Positions 53,386 to 63,754 of a DNA stretch of 64,000 bases are shown piece after piece. Source of the DNA: Chondrus crispus (taxonomy: Eukaryota > Rhodophyta > Florideophyceae > Gigartinales > Gigartinaceae); assembly GCF_000350225.1 (NCBI RefSeq), contig NW_005179334.1, positions 673,619 through 737,618 of the forward strand, given 5' to 3'. Position numbers and translations under genes: made by a program. Numbering within the stretch: position 1 is the first letter of the stretch; each line of letters opens with the position of its first letter. A model generated the notes under the pieces. The model saw nothing but the letters and a program-made list of their open reading frames with translations. It did no database searches and had not been told where the DNA came from.

Positions 53386-53727
53386 TGGTATCGTCATTGT
53401 GTGATATTTGATATTAAACCGTCAGGGGCGTGAAAAATTGCTGCATATGAATTGAGATTAGTTTTAACATATTCTTGTACCAGTGGGTCCTCTAAAAAGA
53501 AGAGAACAACAACTATCGATGACAATCACAACAGTGATTCAGGTGCGGGAGGCAGACTTGAAATCTTTATCAAACTAAGAACTCATAGACTACTTTTGAC
53601 GTTTGAATGAGGCCGAGCCCTTTAGCGTCGAGCTTCAAGGAGAACTTGTGGTCCAGAATCTCAGAGCTGAGAAAATATACTAGTTGCAACCGCTGACGAC
53701 AGAGCTACGCATAGCTATGCACAGAAG
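53386..53727. other. Gene-free AT-rich spacer
   Basis: No ORF or repeat boundary recognised. Confidence 0.4.
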
Positions 53728-54054
53728 CTAATCGATGGTGGCAGTGCGTCTGCGTGTAGAGCGCAGGCTTTGGTCAAACGCTCGCTTTTCTGAAGCCGAT
53801 GGCTTTGCTCTCTTCAGTGTACCACGACTGTGCCACTCCAGCCAGCAAGGTGCGCACACCGCTTGCTTGCATGTTCCGCACCACTGTATCTGTCTAGACC
53901 CCTTTCGCTTAATCTTGACCACTACAAGGTACATTATAGCTATTGATGGTAAATTTGACCTCCGGAGGAGATAAAAATTTGGGTCTGATTTTTTTTGAAA
54001 ATGGTGGTCCGACATTTTTGATTTCTGACCGCGGCAGGTGGTCCCACGCGCCAA
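53728..54054 (-). pseudogene. Possible piggyBac-type transposase C-terminus
   Basis: Minus-strand frame with IQWCGTCKQAVCAPCWLEWH followed by basic residues. The C-x2-C-x4-C-x2-C-x4-H pattern resembles the Cys-rich zinc ribbon at the C-terminus of piggyBac transposases. The catalytic domain is not found upstream. Moderate to weak evidence. Confidence 0.35.
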
Positions 54055-54435
54055 TGGGATACCTCTGATACTGGGATTGGAGCAATCTGTGTTTTCAGCA
54101 TTTGGAGGTCTCAGCTCAGTTCCTCCCGGAAGTTGTATCGACCATCTGTGGAGGTAAATCTAATCCTAGCTTTGGAATGCGTCCCCAGCGGTCTTATGAT
54201 AAACACGCTCGTGGTTAAATTGACCACCCACATCTGTGTTTCAGAATATGATTTTGTACCGTTTCACTGCATTACTGTCGTTGGTTTCAGATTCGTCGAT
54301 ATAGCAACCGTTACGTCTTGGGGTTGTTTTCAAATATGTAAATGTGGGATTTGTTACAAAATCCATCCGTTTTGATGCTACCTTCACTACTTCATGTTAT
54401 TCTTTTGTACATCCCTGTGCTTTTTGGCAGTATGG
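54055..54435. other. Gene-free stretch
   Basis: AT-rich; no gene recognised. Confidence 0.35.
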
Positions 54436-54485
54436 TACTCATACCCCCATATGAGTATTTAAGTACTCATATGGGGGTATGAGTA
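54436..54485. repeat. Perfect 22-bp inverted repeat, 6-nt spacer
   Basis: TACTCATACCCCCATATGAG followed by TA (54436-54457), spacer TTTAAG, then the exact complement (54464-54485). Each arm also contains its own small palindrome (CATATG). It is about 175 bp upstream of the unknown ORF at 54660. Confidence 0.9.
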
Positions 54486-54659
54486 TCCAATTGGATATCC
54501 AAATCTCGTTTTATTTGAAACCGCTGTAGAAAATATACCCTTGGACGGGTCGAATACTTCTGTGACACAGCTGCACCTTGGCAGACCGCAATCGTCCATG
54601 AAAACGATTCTCATTCCTTTCAGTCTGATTGCGTTGAATGCGCATAGATATTCCTTGCG

Positions 54660-55562
54660 ATGATGCTGTCGCCACCACTCAGTAGTGACGACGTCCCTAC
54701 GCAGCAGCAAGGAAGCATTGGAATCGGAATAGTACGCGACATAGTTGCATCGTCTGAGCGGAGTTTGCTCTCAAGTCAAGCATCCGTGCTCAAAGAAATT
54801 TCCACGGCTCTGCAGTCGTTGGAAAACAATATCAAGGACGTTTCCGCCAGGCTGGAAAATGTGTCCCAGCTGACCACCGCACTTCTCTTCTCCTCACCTC
54901 TTGTAAGCTCTAAGAGTGGCACCTTAGATGCTGCTGCGCAATCAATCACCGTAGAGGCATTTGTCGGCCACGACTTCATGCGCAAAATCTCCGTGGCAAA
55001 CTTCCTGGTATTCTTCATTCGTCTCATGCGAACTAGCTTTACGGCTCGTGGTCGGGCCGCTCCCCAAGAGCGCAGTCACGTGCCTGAAACCAAACAGGAT
55101 TCTTTGAACATGCCCTCTCCAGACCGACCAAACGTCCGTCGAGAACGAAGGCAAGGATATCATGAGTTTTCTGCTTCGCAAGGCAGTGCGAATACACGCT
55201 CATTAGGTCCTGCTCAGAAGAAGCGCAGAGTGGTACCATACACACCGCAAGGGCCTATCGACCCGATTAAGATCATTCGAGTAATGATGTTTGCTCCTAA
55301 CGCGGCTTCTCGTAAGCAAGCGGGACAGAAAGATTTGGGGCAGGACTTTATGGCTGTGAGAGGGCAAATGCTCACTTCGATGGTAGCTAGCGCAGAACGT
55401 CTTCACCCGAAAGGTTTCGTGGTTGATCCCAAGGAGAAATCAGCGGATGAAGACAGTGGAGAGCCATTACTTTTGGATAGACCGGCATGGGCCTCTAAGG
55501 GTTTCATAACCAGGAAACATGTGGAAGATTGGAAAGACAGGAATGTCGAGTTAATTTTTTGA
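54660..55562 (+). CDS. Unknown 300-residue protein
   Basis: ATG at 54660, single frame to 55562. The N-terminus contains a heptad-type helix (LLSSQASVLKEISTALQSLE, about residues 35-75), then a hydrophobic/aromatic patch (ANFLVFFIRLM, about 113-123), a basic Arg-rich linker with AQKKRRVVPYTP (about 183-194) that looks like a nuclear signal, and a charged C-terminal third. No family recognised. The same frame reopens after the stop (to 55853), so the stop may be a lesion or an intron may lie here. Its setting between a piggyBac-like remnant, a hairpin and Harbinger-3 favours a transposon-encoded protein. Confidence 0.4.
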   Translation: MMLSPPLSSDDVPTQQQGSIGIGIVRDIVASSERSLLSSQASVLKEISTALQSLENNIKDVSARLENVSQLTTALLFSSPLVSSKSGTLDAAAQSITVEAFVGHDFMRKISVANFLVFFIRLMRTSFTARGRAAPQERSHVPETKQDSLNMPSPDRPNVRRERRQGYHEFSASQGSANTRSLGPAQKKRRVVPYTPQGPIDPIKIIRVMMFAPNAASRKQAGQKDLGQDFMAVRGQMLTSMVASAERLHPKGFVVDPKEKSADEDSGEPLLLDRPAWASKGFITRKHVEDWKDRNVELIF

Positions 55563-56042
55563 AACATTAAGGAATCGTCCGTATCACAAGAGAGCGAACA
55601 TATATCCGGATTCTCTCCTCAAATTGCTCGAAAACGGTCAAAGTCAAAACATGTGTCCATAGAAGAAACGTCGCTGGAGGTTTTGAAAAAGTTCTGGGCC
55701 GGCCCAGAACTTGCATGGCCATGCAAACGGACTTCTTGTCTCGAGCTCGGGAGTATTCTCGCAATTCTTTCCTCAAGAACATGGGTTTCTTGTTCGTTTC
55801 TTGTAACCTATCTCTGGTTACATCCGATAAAGAGGGACTCATCAAATCAATAATGGACATCCCTCTATCATGTCTCCCCGGAAAGAGAGAATGATCGTCA
55901 TCTGTGCGTTAAGAAGAACACTCAGGCAGTACAAGAAGTCCTGAACACATTCCCAGAGCTGCTTCTCCGTTGCAGCTATGATGTCACCGTATTTTGCTGT
56001 AAGGATGATCTGATTTCAGATTCAAGACGGGAACGTAGAAGA

Positions 56043-56450
56043 ATGAGAAAGAACTGTCACCTTTTCGCAATCGCGATCGATTTCTTGATCAGCTATCATC
56101 AACTGGCACATGCAGAGGAGCTTTTTTTCATGCACAAAGATGTACTCAGGTATATCTTCTGTATTGCAGTCGCTTTTAAAATGCTTGCGCAAGTCACTTA
56201 CAATAAATTGAGAGCCGGGTGTGAAGGCAATGAATTGGCTGAGGATGCCCTTGGCATTGGAACTGTTCCTCCTGGATACGAGGTTAGGAAAAAAGTTATA
56301 TGCTCAGAGGTCCTCAACATGCTCCGGAAGACATATGAAAAGACTAGCCTCGCAGATGATGAATCGATCGACGATGAATCGAATGAGCCGGATATGAATG
56401 ATGACGAAAACTATCAGTCCGATGATGAAGACGTTATAATTGTAACGTGA
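56043..56450 (+). CDS. Unknown small acidic-tailed protein or 3' exon
   Basis: ATG at 56043, 135 residues. The first 60 are helical and His/Leu-rich (LLISYHQLAHAEELFF-like), and the end is strongly acidic (DDESIDDESNEPDMNDDE). It may be the tail of the protein at 54660-55562 in a broken or spliced gene. No family recognised. Confidence 0.3.
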   Translation: MRKNCHLFAIAIDFLISYHQLAHAEELFFMHKDVLRYIFCIAVAFKMLAQVTYNKLRAGCEGNELAEDALGIGTVPPGYEVRKKVICSEVLNMLRKTYEKTSLADDESIDDESNEPDMNDDENYQSDDEDVIIVT

Positions 56451-56933
56451 TGTCACTGTTAAGCTAAAGGTAGAGCTCCATACCATAATGTAAAATGAAT
56501 AACTGGAGGACAACTTCCGGTGAAATCATTCAGGAGTACTACCACATGTCATCCTACATGAGATCTAATGTTTCGCCATCGTGGATCCACATCTTGAGCT
56601 CCAGAGAGGAGGGAGACGGAGAGTAATCAGGGAGAGGGGTATCACCTTAGAGAACTGTCTCGTGTAATTGGAACAGCGTCTTTGATCGCCACAGTAAGGC
56701 TGCCGAAGGCATGGGAAGATCTCACATGTGAGAATTCTTGTCGACGGCCGGGAACACTCCCTTACAATTCACACAAACAGTGTCCAACGTCTTCGCCCAA
56801 TCACAAACCATGTATGATGTCGCGCCACTCACAGGACAATGACCCACTGGTGGAAGGACAGTGTGCCATAAAATGTTCCAAATCCTCACAAACTTTTGTG
56901 ACCCCCAAAATCGTCACAAACCGGAGCACAGGG
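56451..56933. other. Gene-free stretch
   Basis: No ORF with coding character; ends at the TTA target of Harbinger-3. Confidence 0.4.
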
Positions 56934-57236
56934 TTAGAGCACCCCTATTGACTGAGGAAATGAGTAAATTTTTAGGTTTTTGGAGATAGTTTTGCAACAT
57001 AGCAACTCTATTGGGGGTGGCTATCTCCAAAAATTTGGCATTTTGAGTAAATCCGTATCCAAACTTCGAATGATTTGGCGACAGATTTACTCATTCACTC
57101 ATATAGAGATGCAAATAGAACTGTGACACTTGGCAGACACATTCAGAAATGATTGCAATCCCGCCATTTCGAGCACTTTCTTGTCCCGTTCCCGTCAGTT
57201 CGAGAGATGTCTTGAACAGACCACAATGACAGTAAA

Positions 57237-58215
57237 ATGGTCACTCCGTCCCATGCCTCTCGCCCCTACACACGTATACTACCACATCAGTCACTGGCTG
57301 GTTCCCTTTCAATGTCTCTCGATTCAACCAAAGGAAAAGGAAGCAACTTTACGGCGGCTGAAGACCTGGTCATTTCCAAATGCTGGATATCGGTTTCGCA
57401 AAAGACTGTAGAGCAAAACTCTGACACGTTCTGGGGAAGTATTGCCGAGGCATACCGAGAACCACCCGAGACAATCACTGGACGTTCAGCCTCAATCCTC
57501 AAGGTGCAGATGGACCACGATTCAAAAGGTAGCCCAAAAGTATTTGGCTTCGGGGAAGCTATACCGCGCAAACATACCTTCCGGCGAGACTGAAGAAGAT
57601 ACAAAAGAGAACATAATGAAGCTTTACCGCACGCGTTGCGCGAATCGGGACAAAGAAGGCCGTCAAAAGCTTTCTTCACCAGTCAAGTTCCTTGAAGCCG
57701 TCGCTCTTCTTTCGACGCATCCTAAATTTTCTACTGCTATTGGCTGTGGGTCGGCCTCGTCTGCTGCCGGCTATCGGGTCAATAGTACCTCAAGCGAGGG
57801 TACTTCCCGATACAAAACACACTGCACAAGGGTACCAGTAGATATAAATCCAGATGGAAGCGATCGCGAGCCGAGTGTTGGAGGTATAATTGACATAAAC
57901 GCTCCCTCTCGGTCGCGGCCGAAAGGCGTGAAACGGCAGAGAGTGGACGACGCTGCTGAGGCTGGCACGGACAAAATGTCGAAGTCTATTGAACGCGTGA
58001 GTCTTGCGATTGAGGCAAGTACAGCTGCCAAGCTGAAGGCCTCTTCTTTGACTATGAAGTATAAGATCATCACATCGTTGTCGTTAAATCAGGAGGACAA
58101 AGCTCGTGAGCTCCAAAAGCTCTTCCGTATCGTATCGTCTCTTGATGACTGTGGTGAACAGAGCGAGGATAACTTCCCGAGCGCCGGTCCCTCGCCACGT
58201 TCAGAAGATGTGTGA
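57237..58215 (+). pseudogene. Harbinger-3 ORF1: Myb/NAM-like protein, one frameshift
   Basis: ATG at 57237 (or the internal Met before SLDSTKGKGSNFTAAEDLV). The trihelix-type Myb segment SNFTAAEDLVISKCWISVSQ is followed by TGRSASILK. The reading shifts near 57515 into WTTIQKVAQKYLASGKLYRA, the expected continuation, and runs to 58215. It ends in a Lys/Arg-rich NLS-like patch (RPKGVKRQRV) and a helical tail. Apart from the one frameshift it is intact. Expected to bind the element's ends together with the transposase. Confidence 0.7.
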
Positions 58216-58239
58216 GAGATAAATAAAGGATGAATGGAC

Positions 58240-58740
58240 ATGTAATTCGATGCCCCACGCCCTTCACCTCGCTTCCGCTCCATACGCACACGCCTTCCTC
58301 GCCTCCCCAGCTCCCCCGTCCTCTCGAACATCATCTCTCTACCACCGCACCCACTTCCACCGACCGCACTGACTTCCACCGCCTGCACCTCCCGCCGCCC
58401 GCACGCCGCGCCGTCAGAACCTCCCGCCGCCGGCACTCTCCGCCGGCACTCTCCGCCACCATCACCTCCTCGCCAGCCGCACTCTCTGCCACTAACACCT
58501 CCCCGCCGGCCGCACTCTCCGCCACCAACACCTCCTGCCGCCCGCACCACCCGCCGCCGGCTCCTCCCGCCGCCCACACCTCCCACAGACAGCAGCTCCC
58601 GCCGACCGCACCCCCCGGCGCCAACACCCCACGCCTGTACCCTCCCGCGTTAACACCCCCCGCTGCCTGCACCCCACACCGCCCACACCTCCCGCTGGCA
58701 GCAGCTCCGGCCGCCCGCATCCCCCCCCGCCAACGACTCG
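58240..58740. repeat. C-rich low-complexity tract with degenerate short repeats
   Basis: Many variants of CTCCCGCCG..CGCAC and CCGGCACTCTCCGCCACCA repeat with a period of roughly 20-36 bp. ORFs on both strands are Pro/His/Ala or Gly/Arg artefacts. Composition differs strongly from the flanks. Confidence 0.7.
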
Positions 58741-59094
58741 CATCGCAAGCTCGGGTGGGGCGACGTGGTGGGGTCGATTGTGGCGGCGGCGACGTCGACC
58801 GAGGTGATGCACCACACGATGCAGGACATGTTCCGACGCAACAAGTACTTCAGGTTCCACCCGACGACGGACTCGACGCAGATCGACGAGACGCATCCAG
58901 ACGCGCTGGCGTCGTTCGTCGGCGAAGCCCAGGCGTACATCCGCGAGAAGCAGCAGGACTTGGACCTCGTGGCCGCCATCCTCCGGCCTAAGACGCCGCA
59001 GGGGCTGTGGATGCGCTTCCGCGACGCGCTCGGCAATGAGATGGCCGAGCTCGGGCAGGGTGGCGGCGTGGACAACCTGTACCTGCGGCGGTGA
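58741..59094 (+). pseudogene. Patatin-like phospholipase C-terminal fragment
   Basis: The frame reads KLGWGDVVGSIVAAATSTEV, then MQDMFRRNKYFRFHP, IDETHPDALASFVGEAQAYI and ends VDNLYLRR with a stop at 59094. KYFRF plus the IDE...A..Y pattern matches the last quarter of patatin-like (iPLA2-type) phospholipases. The Gly-x-Ser-x-Gly hydrolase motif and the upstream domain are absent, and no start codon is evident. It is a partial gene, probably copied or captured by the surrounding Harbinger element, with GC-rich codon use unlike its neighbours. Confidence 0.55.
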
Positions 59095-59500
59095 GGGGCC
59101 GGGGAGGGTCGGCAGTTGGACGGGATTTTTATTTCGTGGTGAGACAGCAGAGGTGGGACAGTTCCGGACGGAGGGTTTCTACTGCAGTTTCAAGTTTTTT
59201 AATTTCCAATTGGGCCAGCGCCGAACACGTACCTACAACATCTCTAATGTCTATCCAATCACGCTCCGACGCATACCCGAGGACAGTCCCCCGCCCATCA
59301 ATCCCCTCGCCGGCTCGCACAGACGTCCGGCAACGGCTTTTCCCACTCCCGAATCTCCTTCCCGTCCACGCCGACACACGCCGCAGCCAGCCTTCCGTCC
59401 CCCCACTCCATGTCCGCGCGAAGTCTGCGTACATGGCGCCCCCCGCTAAGCGCCCATTTTGATCGGACCGACACCCTGACGTATTATGACAGTGCTTTTC

Positions 59501-61602
59501 TTACTGTTCGGATGTGCTTCCCCTCATGTTCCAGAGGTGATGAGATAGAGATTCTGTTAGCTGTATCTGACTCTCCCTATCAGTCACTAACATATTCCGC
59601 TCTATCAGATAAGCCAATCCGCCAATGAAGCTTGTAGACCCCTGCTCAGTGTCCACCGTATCAGTTGCGAGTTCCGCCTCACAGTCAAAGAATTCTTCTA
59701 ACAATGCCCTATCGCTTTGTGCCACGCCCGTTTCATCCAACTCATCGGAGAGCCCGCCACTTACAGCCATTTTGACTATCATGTTATGTAATATAACACA
59801 AGCATGACTAATAAGAATGAGATGGCTGTCACTCCACTCATGCCTTTCCTGTCGCAATATCTTAAACCTTCCTTGCAGGCATGCGAGAAACCTCTCTATG
59901 TCTTTGCGTATAGCTTCTTGCCTCCCTGTCATATGACTCTCACGGTCATTGAGGGGCGCATGGTTTGGCAAAACAAAAATTGGCCAGGGGGGGTAAATGC
60001 CGTCGGCCAACATGCACAGCAGACCATGCTGACGCGTGCCGTTAATAACATAACCTTCTGGCAAGTACATTCGCCGACGGCCAGATAAAATGTCGTTAAC
60101 AAACGGACTGTTGTCCAAAACTGTAATATCATTGTTTGTCCCACAGCGTCCTGGAAACCAATGCCAGCAATACAGCGGCCTGTCTACCAACGCCTCACAG
60201 CTTATAGTCGCAAGTTTACAGTCTTTTGGATTATGGTATTGCCCTTTCAACGCCTTGGGACAATTTTTCCAATGAATGTGCATGCAATCTATAGCCCCCA
60301 TACAACCAGGAAACCCCGCCTCCTCGTATGTCGTCACAATTGATCTCAACTCTCCTAATGTAGGCTCCCGATTGAGAAATACGGGTCCGAAACAGTTGAC
60401 GACTGCGCGCAAGGTCTTCTGAAAGTAGTACCGCTGACTCTCGGAACTCATTCGAGACATGTCGTCTACCTGTGAAAACGATAGCCCGTTCCCCAAGCGA
60501 CGCAAACTGGACAATATTTTCTGATGGCTGGTGTGCCCCATGGCACCACGCGCATCGCTCCTCTGGCCCAACTCTGGATCTTCGGCAATTAAAGCATCAT
60601 GTAGGCGCCAGTACAGCTTAAGCGGTATGCGGAATACCTGACGAAACCTCGCGGGAGAGTGTAGCATAAACCCCCGGTCGCGGTGGGGGTTTAGCTAGGT
60701 TCGCGTAAGGCCTGTGTTAACGCGAGAAAGAGAAAAACACACAAACAACAGAACGAACGCGGGCGGTGGTAGCGTGGTAGAGCAGTGGGGAGCGGACGCG
60801 GACGCGTTAGAGCGGATCGACGCGCTCGACGCCTCGGGGCGGCGCTAGTTCGCGTGCTAGCGCCGACGGGCGGAGGCGGATCCAGCTCGCGCGCGTACGT
60901 TCGCGACCGCTACCAGCGTTAGTTTCTGGTTAACGCGCTCGCGTTAAGAGAACGCGTTTAGAATAAGGGACGGGGTTAGAACTTCGGCAGAGGATCTGGT
61001 ATCAAGCCCGTGCTTGTCCTTGTCCTCCCTCCGCCGCCGGTCGCCCTGTCATTTAATATACAAGTAAATAATCTATCATAACATACTACAGTATCTAGGT
61101 AGCGCCTTACACGATAAGCTCGCGCGCCTTACTCCGGATCGTCACGCTGTACACGTGCACAGCGAGCAGCAAGCGCGTACTTACAGGCGCCGGTGTGCGC
61201 GCTGTAATGCATTTTGCGGGAGTACAGTAGTCACCCCGCCCGTTCAAATAACGTTCTCGCGATTATGCTACAGCAGAGTAAGTGGGGTTCACACACAAGT
61301 AATCTGCGAACCATGAGCAAGGAACGCGATGGATCTTTTGTGATCCGACGGCTCTTCCCCGCGACGATTTGCGTTTATTCTTGATCGCTTGAACAGCTGC
61401 AAGAGATAGTTGCGCGAGTGTGTCGATGTCATCCTCAAACAGGCCCTCAATGGAACAGATGAAATCTGAAGAGGATGATGATGAACTCTCGCTTAGATCT
61501 ATGCTGTAGAACCGGTACGGCACAAGGCGCTTCCTTCCGAGGGGTTGCGAGTAAAAGTATGTAGGGGTACTGTTGCATTGTTGGATGAGCGAGGCACAGC
61601 AT
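59501..61602 (-). pseudogene. Harbinger-3 DDE transposase, split by an LTR
   Basis: The C-terminal 380 residues form one open frame (60659-59501). Catalytic acids: Asp in MGAIDCMHIHWKNCP, Asp in GTNNDITVLDNSP, Glu in RKDIERFLACLQ, all intact; IYPPWPIFV and HACVILHNMIV are family-typical. The N-terminal ~110 residues (SIDLSESSSSSSSDFI, then SWFADYLCVNPTYS) lie on the other side of the LTR at 61602-61279. Removing the LTR joins NPTYS to PARFRQVFRIPL in frame, exactly as the family requires. No ATG is visible at the far N-terminus. So this was a nearly intact transposase killed mainly by the LTR insertion. Confidence 0.85.
60660..61272 (+). repeat. Diverged LTR-like element, copy E (613 bp)
   Basis: Starts TGTAGCATAA and ends TTATGCTACA: a perfect 10-bp inverted pair, but different in sequence from the TGTAGTATAA/TTATACTACA of the other copies. 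Flanks GGAGAG (60654-60659) and GCAGAG (61273-61278) are the target duplication with one mismatch. Internal landmarks shared with the others: GACGGGCGGAGGCGGAT, GTGCTTGTCC and ATTTAATATACAA. It interrupts the Harbinger-3 transposase gene. Confidence 0.8.
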
Positions 61603-61607
61603 CTCAC

Positions 61608-62163
61608 CGCCGGTGTTTCAGGATCAGGATCTGCCTAGATAAATGATCCCGATTGGTATACACTGTACGGTGGTGTCAGCTCCATGCAAGGGAGTATCGT
61701 TGAACAGAGGCTCAATGTTGTCCGCAGGGAGACCGTTGGGATGCGGACTGGGCGATGGAAGGGCTCACAATGTAGTCTGATACAATTCCCAGCCGCTCGA
61801 GCAGGGCGAGTCTAGGGACGCTGCGTGGGGGCGAGGACGCGAAAGGGTATCGAGACGTCCCCGTCCGTTGGAGGGGAGGAAGACAGGGGCTGTGAGGACC
61901 GTTGTCGGGAATACAAACTGTAGGGGAAAAGTGTAGAGCTTCTGAAGTCTATATGAGCGTAGGCAGGAACGCGAAAGGGAATGGCGGCATTGATCGAGGG
62001 AGAAGGACCGAGTTGGCGGCAGCTTCCGTCGCTGTTGTAGCTGTTTGCTACTGAATTGTTATTTAATCGGATCTTTGTTAGCGGCTGAGGTCCGTTGTAC
62101 GGCTGTTTGTCGTTGTTGTCGCTTTTCTGGTGACTGATCGCGCGCAGGACCACTAGGAATTTA
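61608..62163. other. Gene-free stretch
   Basis: Short frames on the minus strand only; no domain. Likely 5' part of Harbinger-3 or an older insertion. Confidence 0.35.
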
Positions 62164-62478
62164 TTGCGGTCCGATGGTCCCGTTATGCAGAATGGAACGT
62201 TAAATACGAAGGGTGGGGCACTGCTGACTAGCGACGATGTATTGAAGGAGTTATCGGAGAGGGAAGCGGCGCGTGCTGCCGCCGGCCGAGCTCGTGTGGA
62301 GAGAGATGCAGCGGCAGAGAAACGTCGTGTTCAGCGGGAGCGGGAGGCCGAGGAGCGCATTTCGGCGAGGGACGCGGCGGAAGGAGCACGAATCGCCCAT
62401 GTATTGTGTCAACGGCAGATATCCCGAGGGGGAAGGATGTCTGTTGCGCGACAGCGTGCACTCCGGTTACCTGGGTAA
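62164..62478 (+). pseudogene. C-terminal remnant of a pogo/Jerky-type transposase
   Basis: NGTLNTKGGALLTSDDVLKE followed by an Ala/Arg/Glu-rich coiled coil parallels the tail of the transposase at 25935-26291 (WLTSSEAL... then a charged coiled coil). No catalytic domain remains. Confidence 0.45.
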
Positions 62479-62755
62479 CCACGAAAAAACTAAAAGCAAG
62501 TACAATTTTTTGATGCGCAGTGGTTCGAAATTCGGTGTAGGATAGCTCCTTGAGGTGGCTTAAGCCAATGAGGCCGTTCACCACAGTTGTGGTGCCGTTT
62601 CGGTACAGCATCAGAATCTTAGGCATGTGTCTCCTTCGGCAGGTTCCAACCCTCTGTCCAAGTTTGAGCTCATTTGGAGCACTGGAAGTGCTTCTTTAAT
62701 TTAAATGTTGATTTTGGTTAGGAATAGAGGGGGAGCTGATAGGGGTGCTCTTAGC

Positions 62756-62796
62756 GATACCTGTAGTCTCGCCTTTCAGGCGGGACTACAGGTATC
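62756..62796. repeat. 18-bp inverted repeat, 5-nt loop
   Basis: GATACCTGTAGTCTCGCC (62756-62773), loop TTTCA, then its complement (62779-62796) with one mismatch. It starts two bases beyond the TTA at 62751-62753, and the GTACTGTACC-type motif lies just downstream at 62812-62836. Confidence 0.85.
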
Positions 62797-62836
62797 GGAC
62801 ACAGACTTTTTGTACTGTACCCTTGGTACTGTACTA

Positions 62837-63131
62837 CTTTATCAAAAGGGTCCTCCTCCGTGCTTGAAGAGAAGGGTACCAATACGCAAAAGGCTTGCTG
62901 TACAGTGCTGCATGAAATACAGTGCTTCAGCCTTATAAGAATAGCCCGTTAAAGAATATCCTCGGTAATAGAATATGATGGCTGACACCCGTGTTGGGCG
63001 TGCCCAAAAAAGGCACATGGAGCAGCATTTTATTCTTATTCGACAAAAGAATAAAATTTTCTGGATGAGCTCAATTTTGGGGTACAGCAAGGCGTGTACG
63101 TACTACGTACATACGTATTTCATTAAATCAT
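62837..63131. other. MITE-like AT-rich spacer
   Basis: Contains CCTTATAAGAATA at 62932 and the inverted pair ATTTTATTCTT/AAGAATAAAAT (about 63028-63058). A related TTATAAGAATA recurs at 63715. These may be ends of a small element, not resolved. Confidence 0.4.
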
Positions 63132-63159
63132 GTTTTTGCGCGCAATTGCGCGCAAAAAC
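63132..63159. repeat. Perfect 28-bp palindrome
   Basis: GTTTTTGCGCGCAA then TTGCGCGCAAAAAC, no spacer; Z-DNA-prone GCGCGC in both arms. Confidence 0.95.
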
Positions 63160-63406
63160 TGCCAGATAATGCTGCAAAATGAAAAAATCACCACTTCGGC
63201 CTTCTTCAGGCGACCCACCGATAATCGCGATCAACCATCGAAATCGAGATCCCCCATGCCTTCCTAGGGTCCCTGTAGCCCATCTCCATGCAGTGTCTCC
63301 CATTGTCTAAAGTCATTTCTTCATGAAGAATCATGAAGTTTCTCAGTTTCTGCATGAATAAACAAGCAAAAAGCAAAAGTGAAAAAACAACCCGAAATCG
63401 CGTACT

Positions 63407-63455
63407 CCCTTTTTGAGGTACGTAGTACGTAACGTACTACGTACCTCAAAAAGGG
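63407..63455. repeat. Perfect 49-bp palindrome (24-bp arms)
   Basis: CCCTTTTTGAGGTACGTAGT followed by ACGT (63407-63430), one A, then the exact complement to 63455. The TACGTAGTACGT core is itself near-palindromic and recurs as GTACGTACTACGTAC at about 63098. Confidence 0.95.
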
Positions 63456-63754
63456 GGCCAAGAAGCAATATCAATCAGCTGTGTCGGCATATGAACGTTT
63501 TCTCAACCTCAATCCCAGACTGTAGACCTGTTCAACAATGCAATTCTGTACAGTATCTTTGATCCGTTCAAACTACGTTGCGCTCCGATAAGATACCATG
63601 AGAGACTTCATACAAGTGTACAGTATGCACTTTCACCTGTACAGCACCAACTAGACTTTTTTAGAAGGCGCTGACGAGCTTGCTGGACCTTATCATAAAC
63701 ACACCGATCACCGCTTTATAAGAATACGGAGCCTGTCTCCCGTCCTTATTCTTA

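Larger units (their letters stand above)
56937..62750. mobile_element. PIF/Harbinger element 3, enlarged by insertions (right end tentative)
   Basis: The left end GAGCACCCCTATTGACTG (56937) follows TTA (56934-56936). A matching right end GCTGATAGGGGTGCTC closes at 62750 and is followed by TTA (62751-62753). The inverted match is clear over 12-13 bp only, so the pairing is tentative. Inside are the ORF1/transposase pair in converging order, a GC-rich tract with a patatin-like fragment, an LTR copy (60660-61272) and a pogo C-terminal remnant. Another left end of the same family starts at 63755. Confidence 0.55.

Noticed and set aside
58230..58991. 253-codon proline-rich ORF as an extensin-like protein
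   Set aside because: It is a by-product of the C-rich repeat and runs in the wrong frame through the patatin-like sequence.
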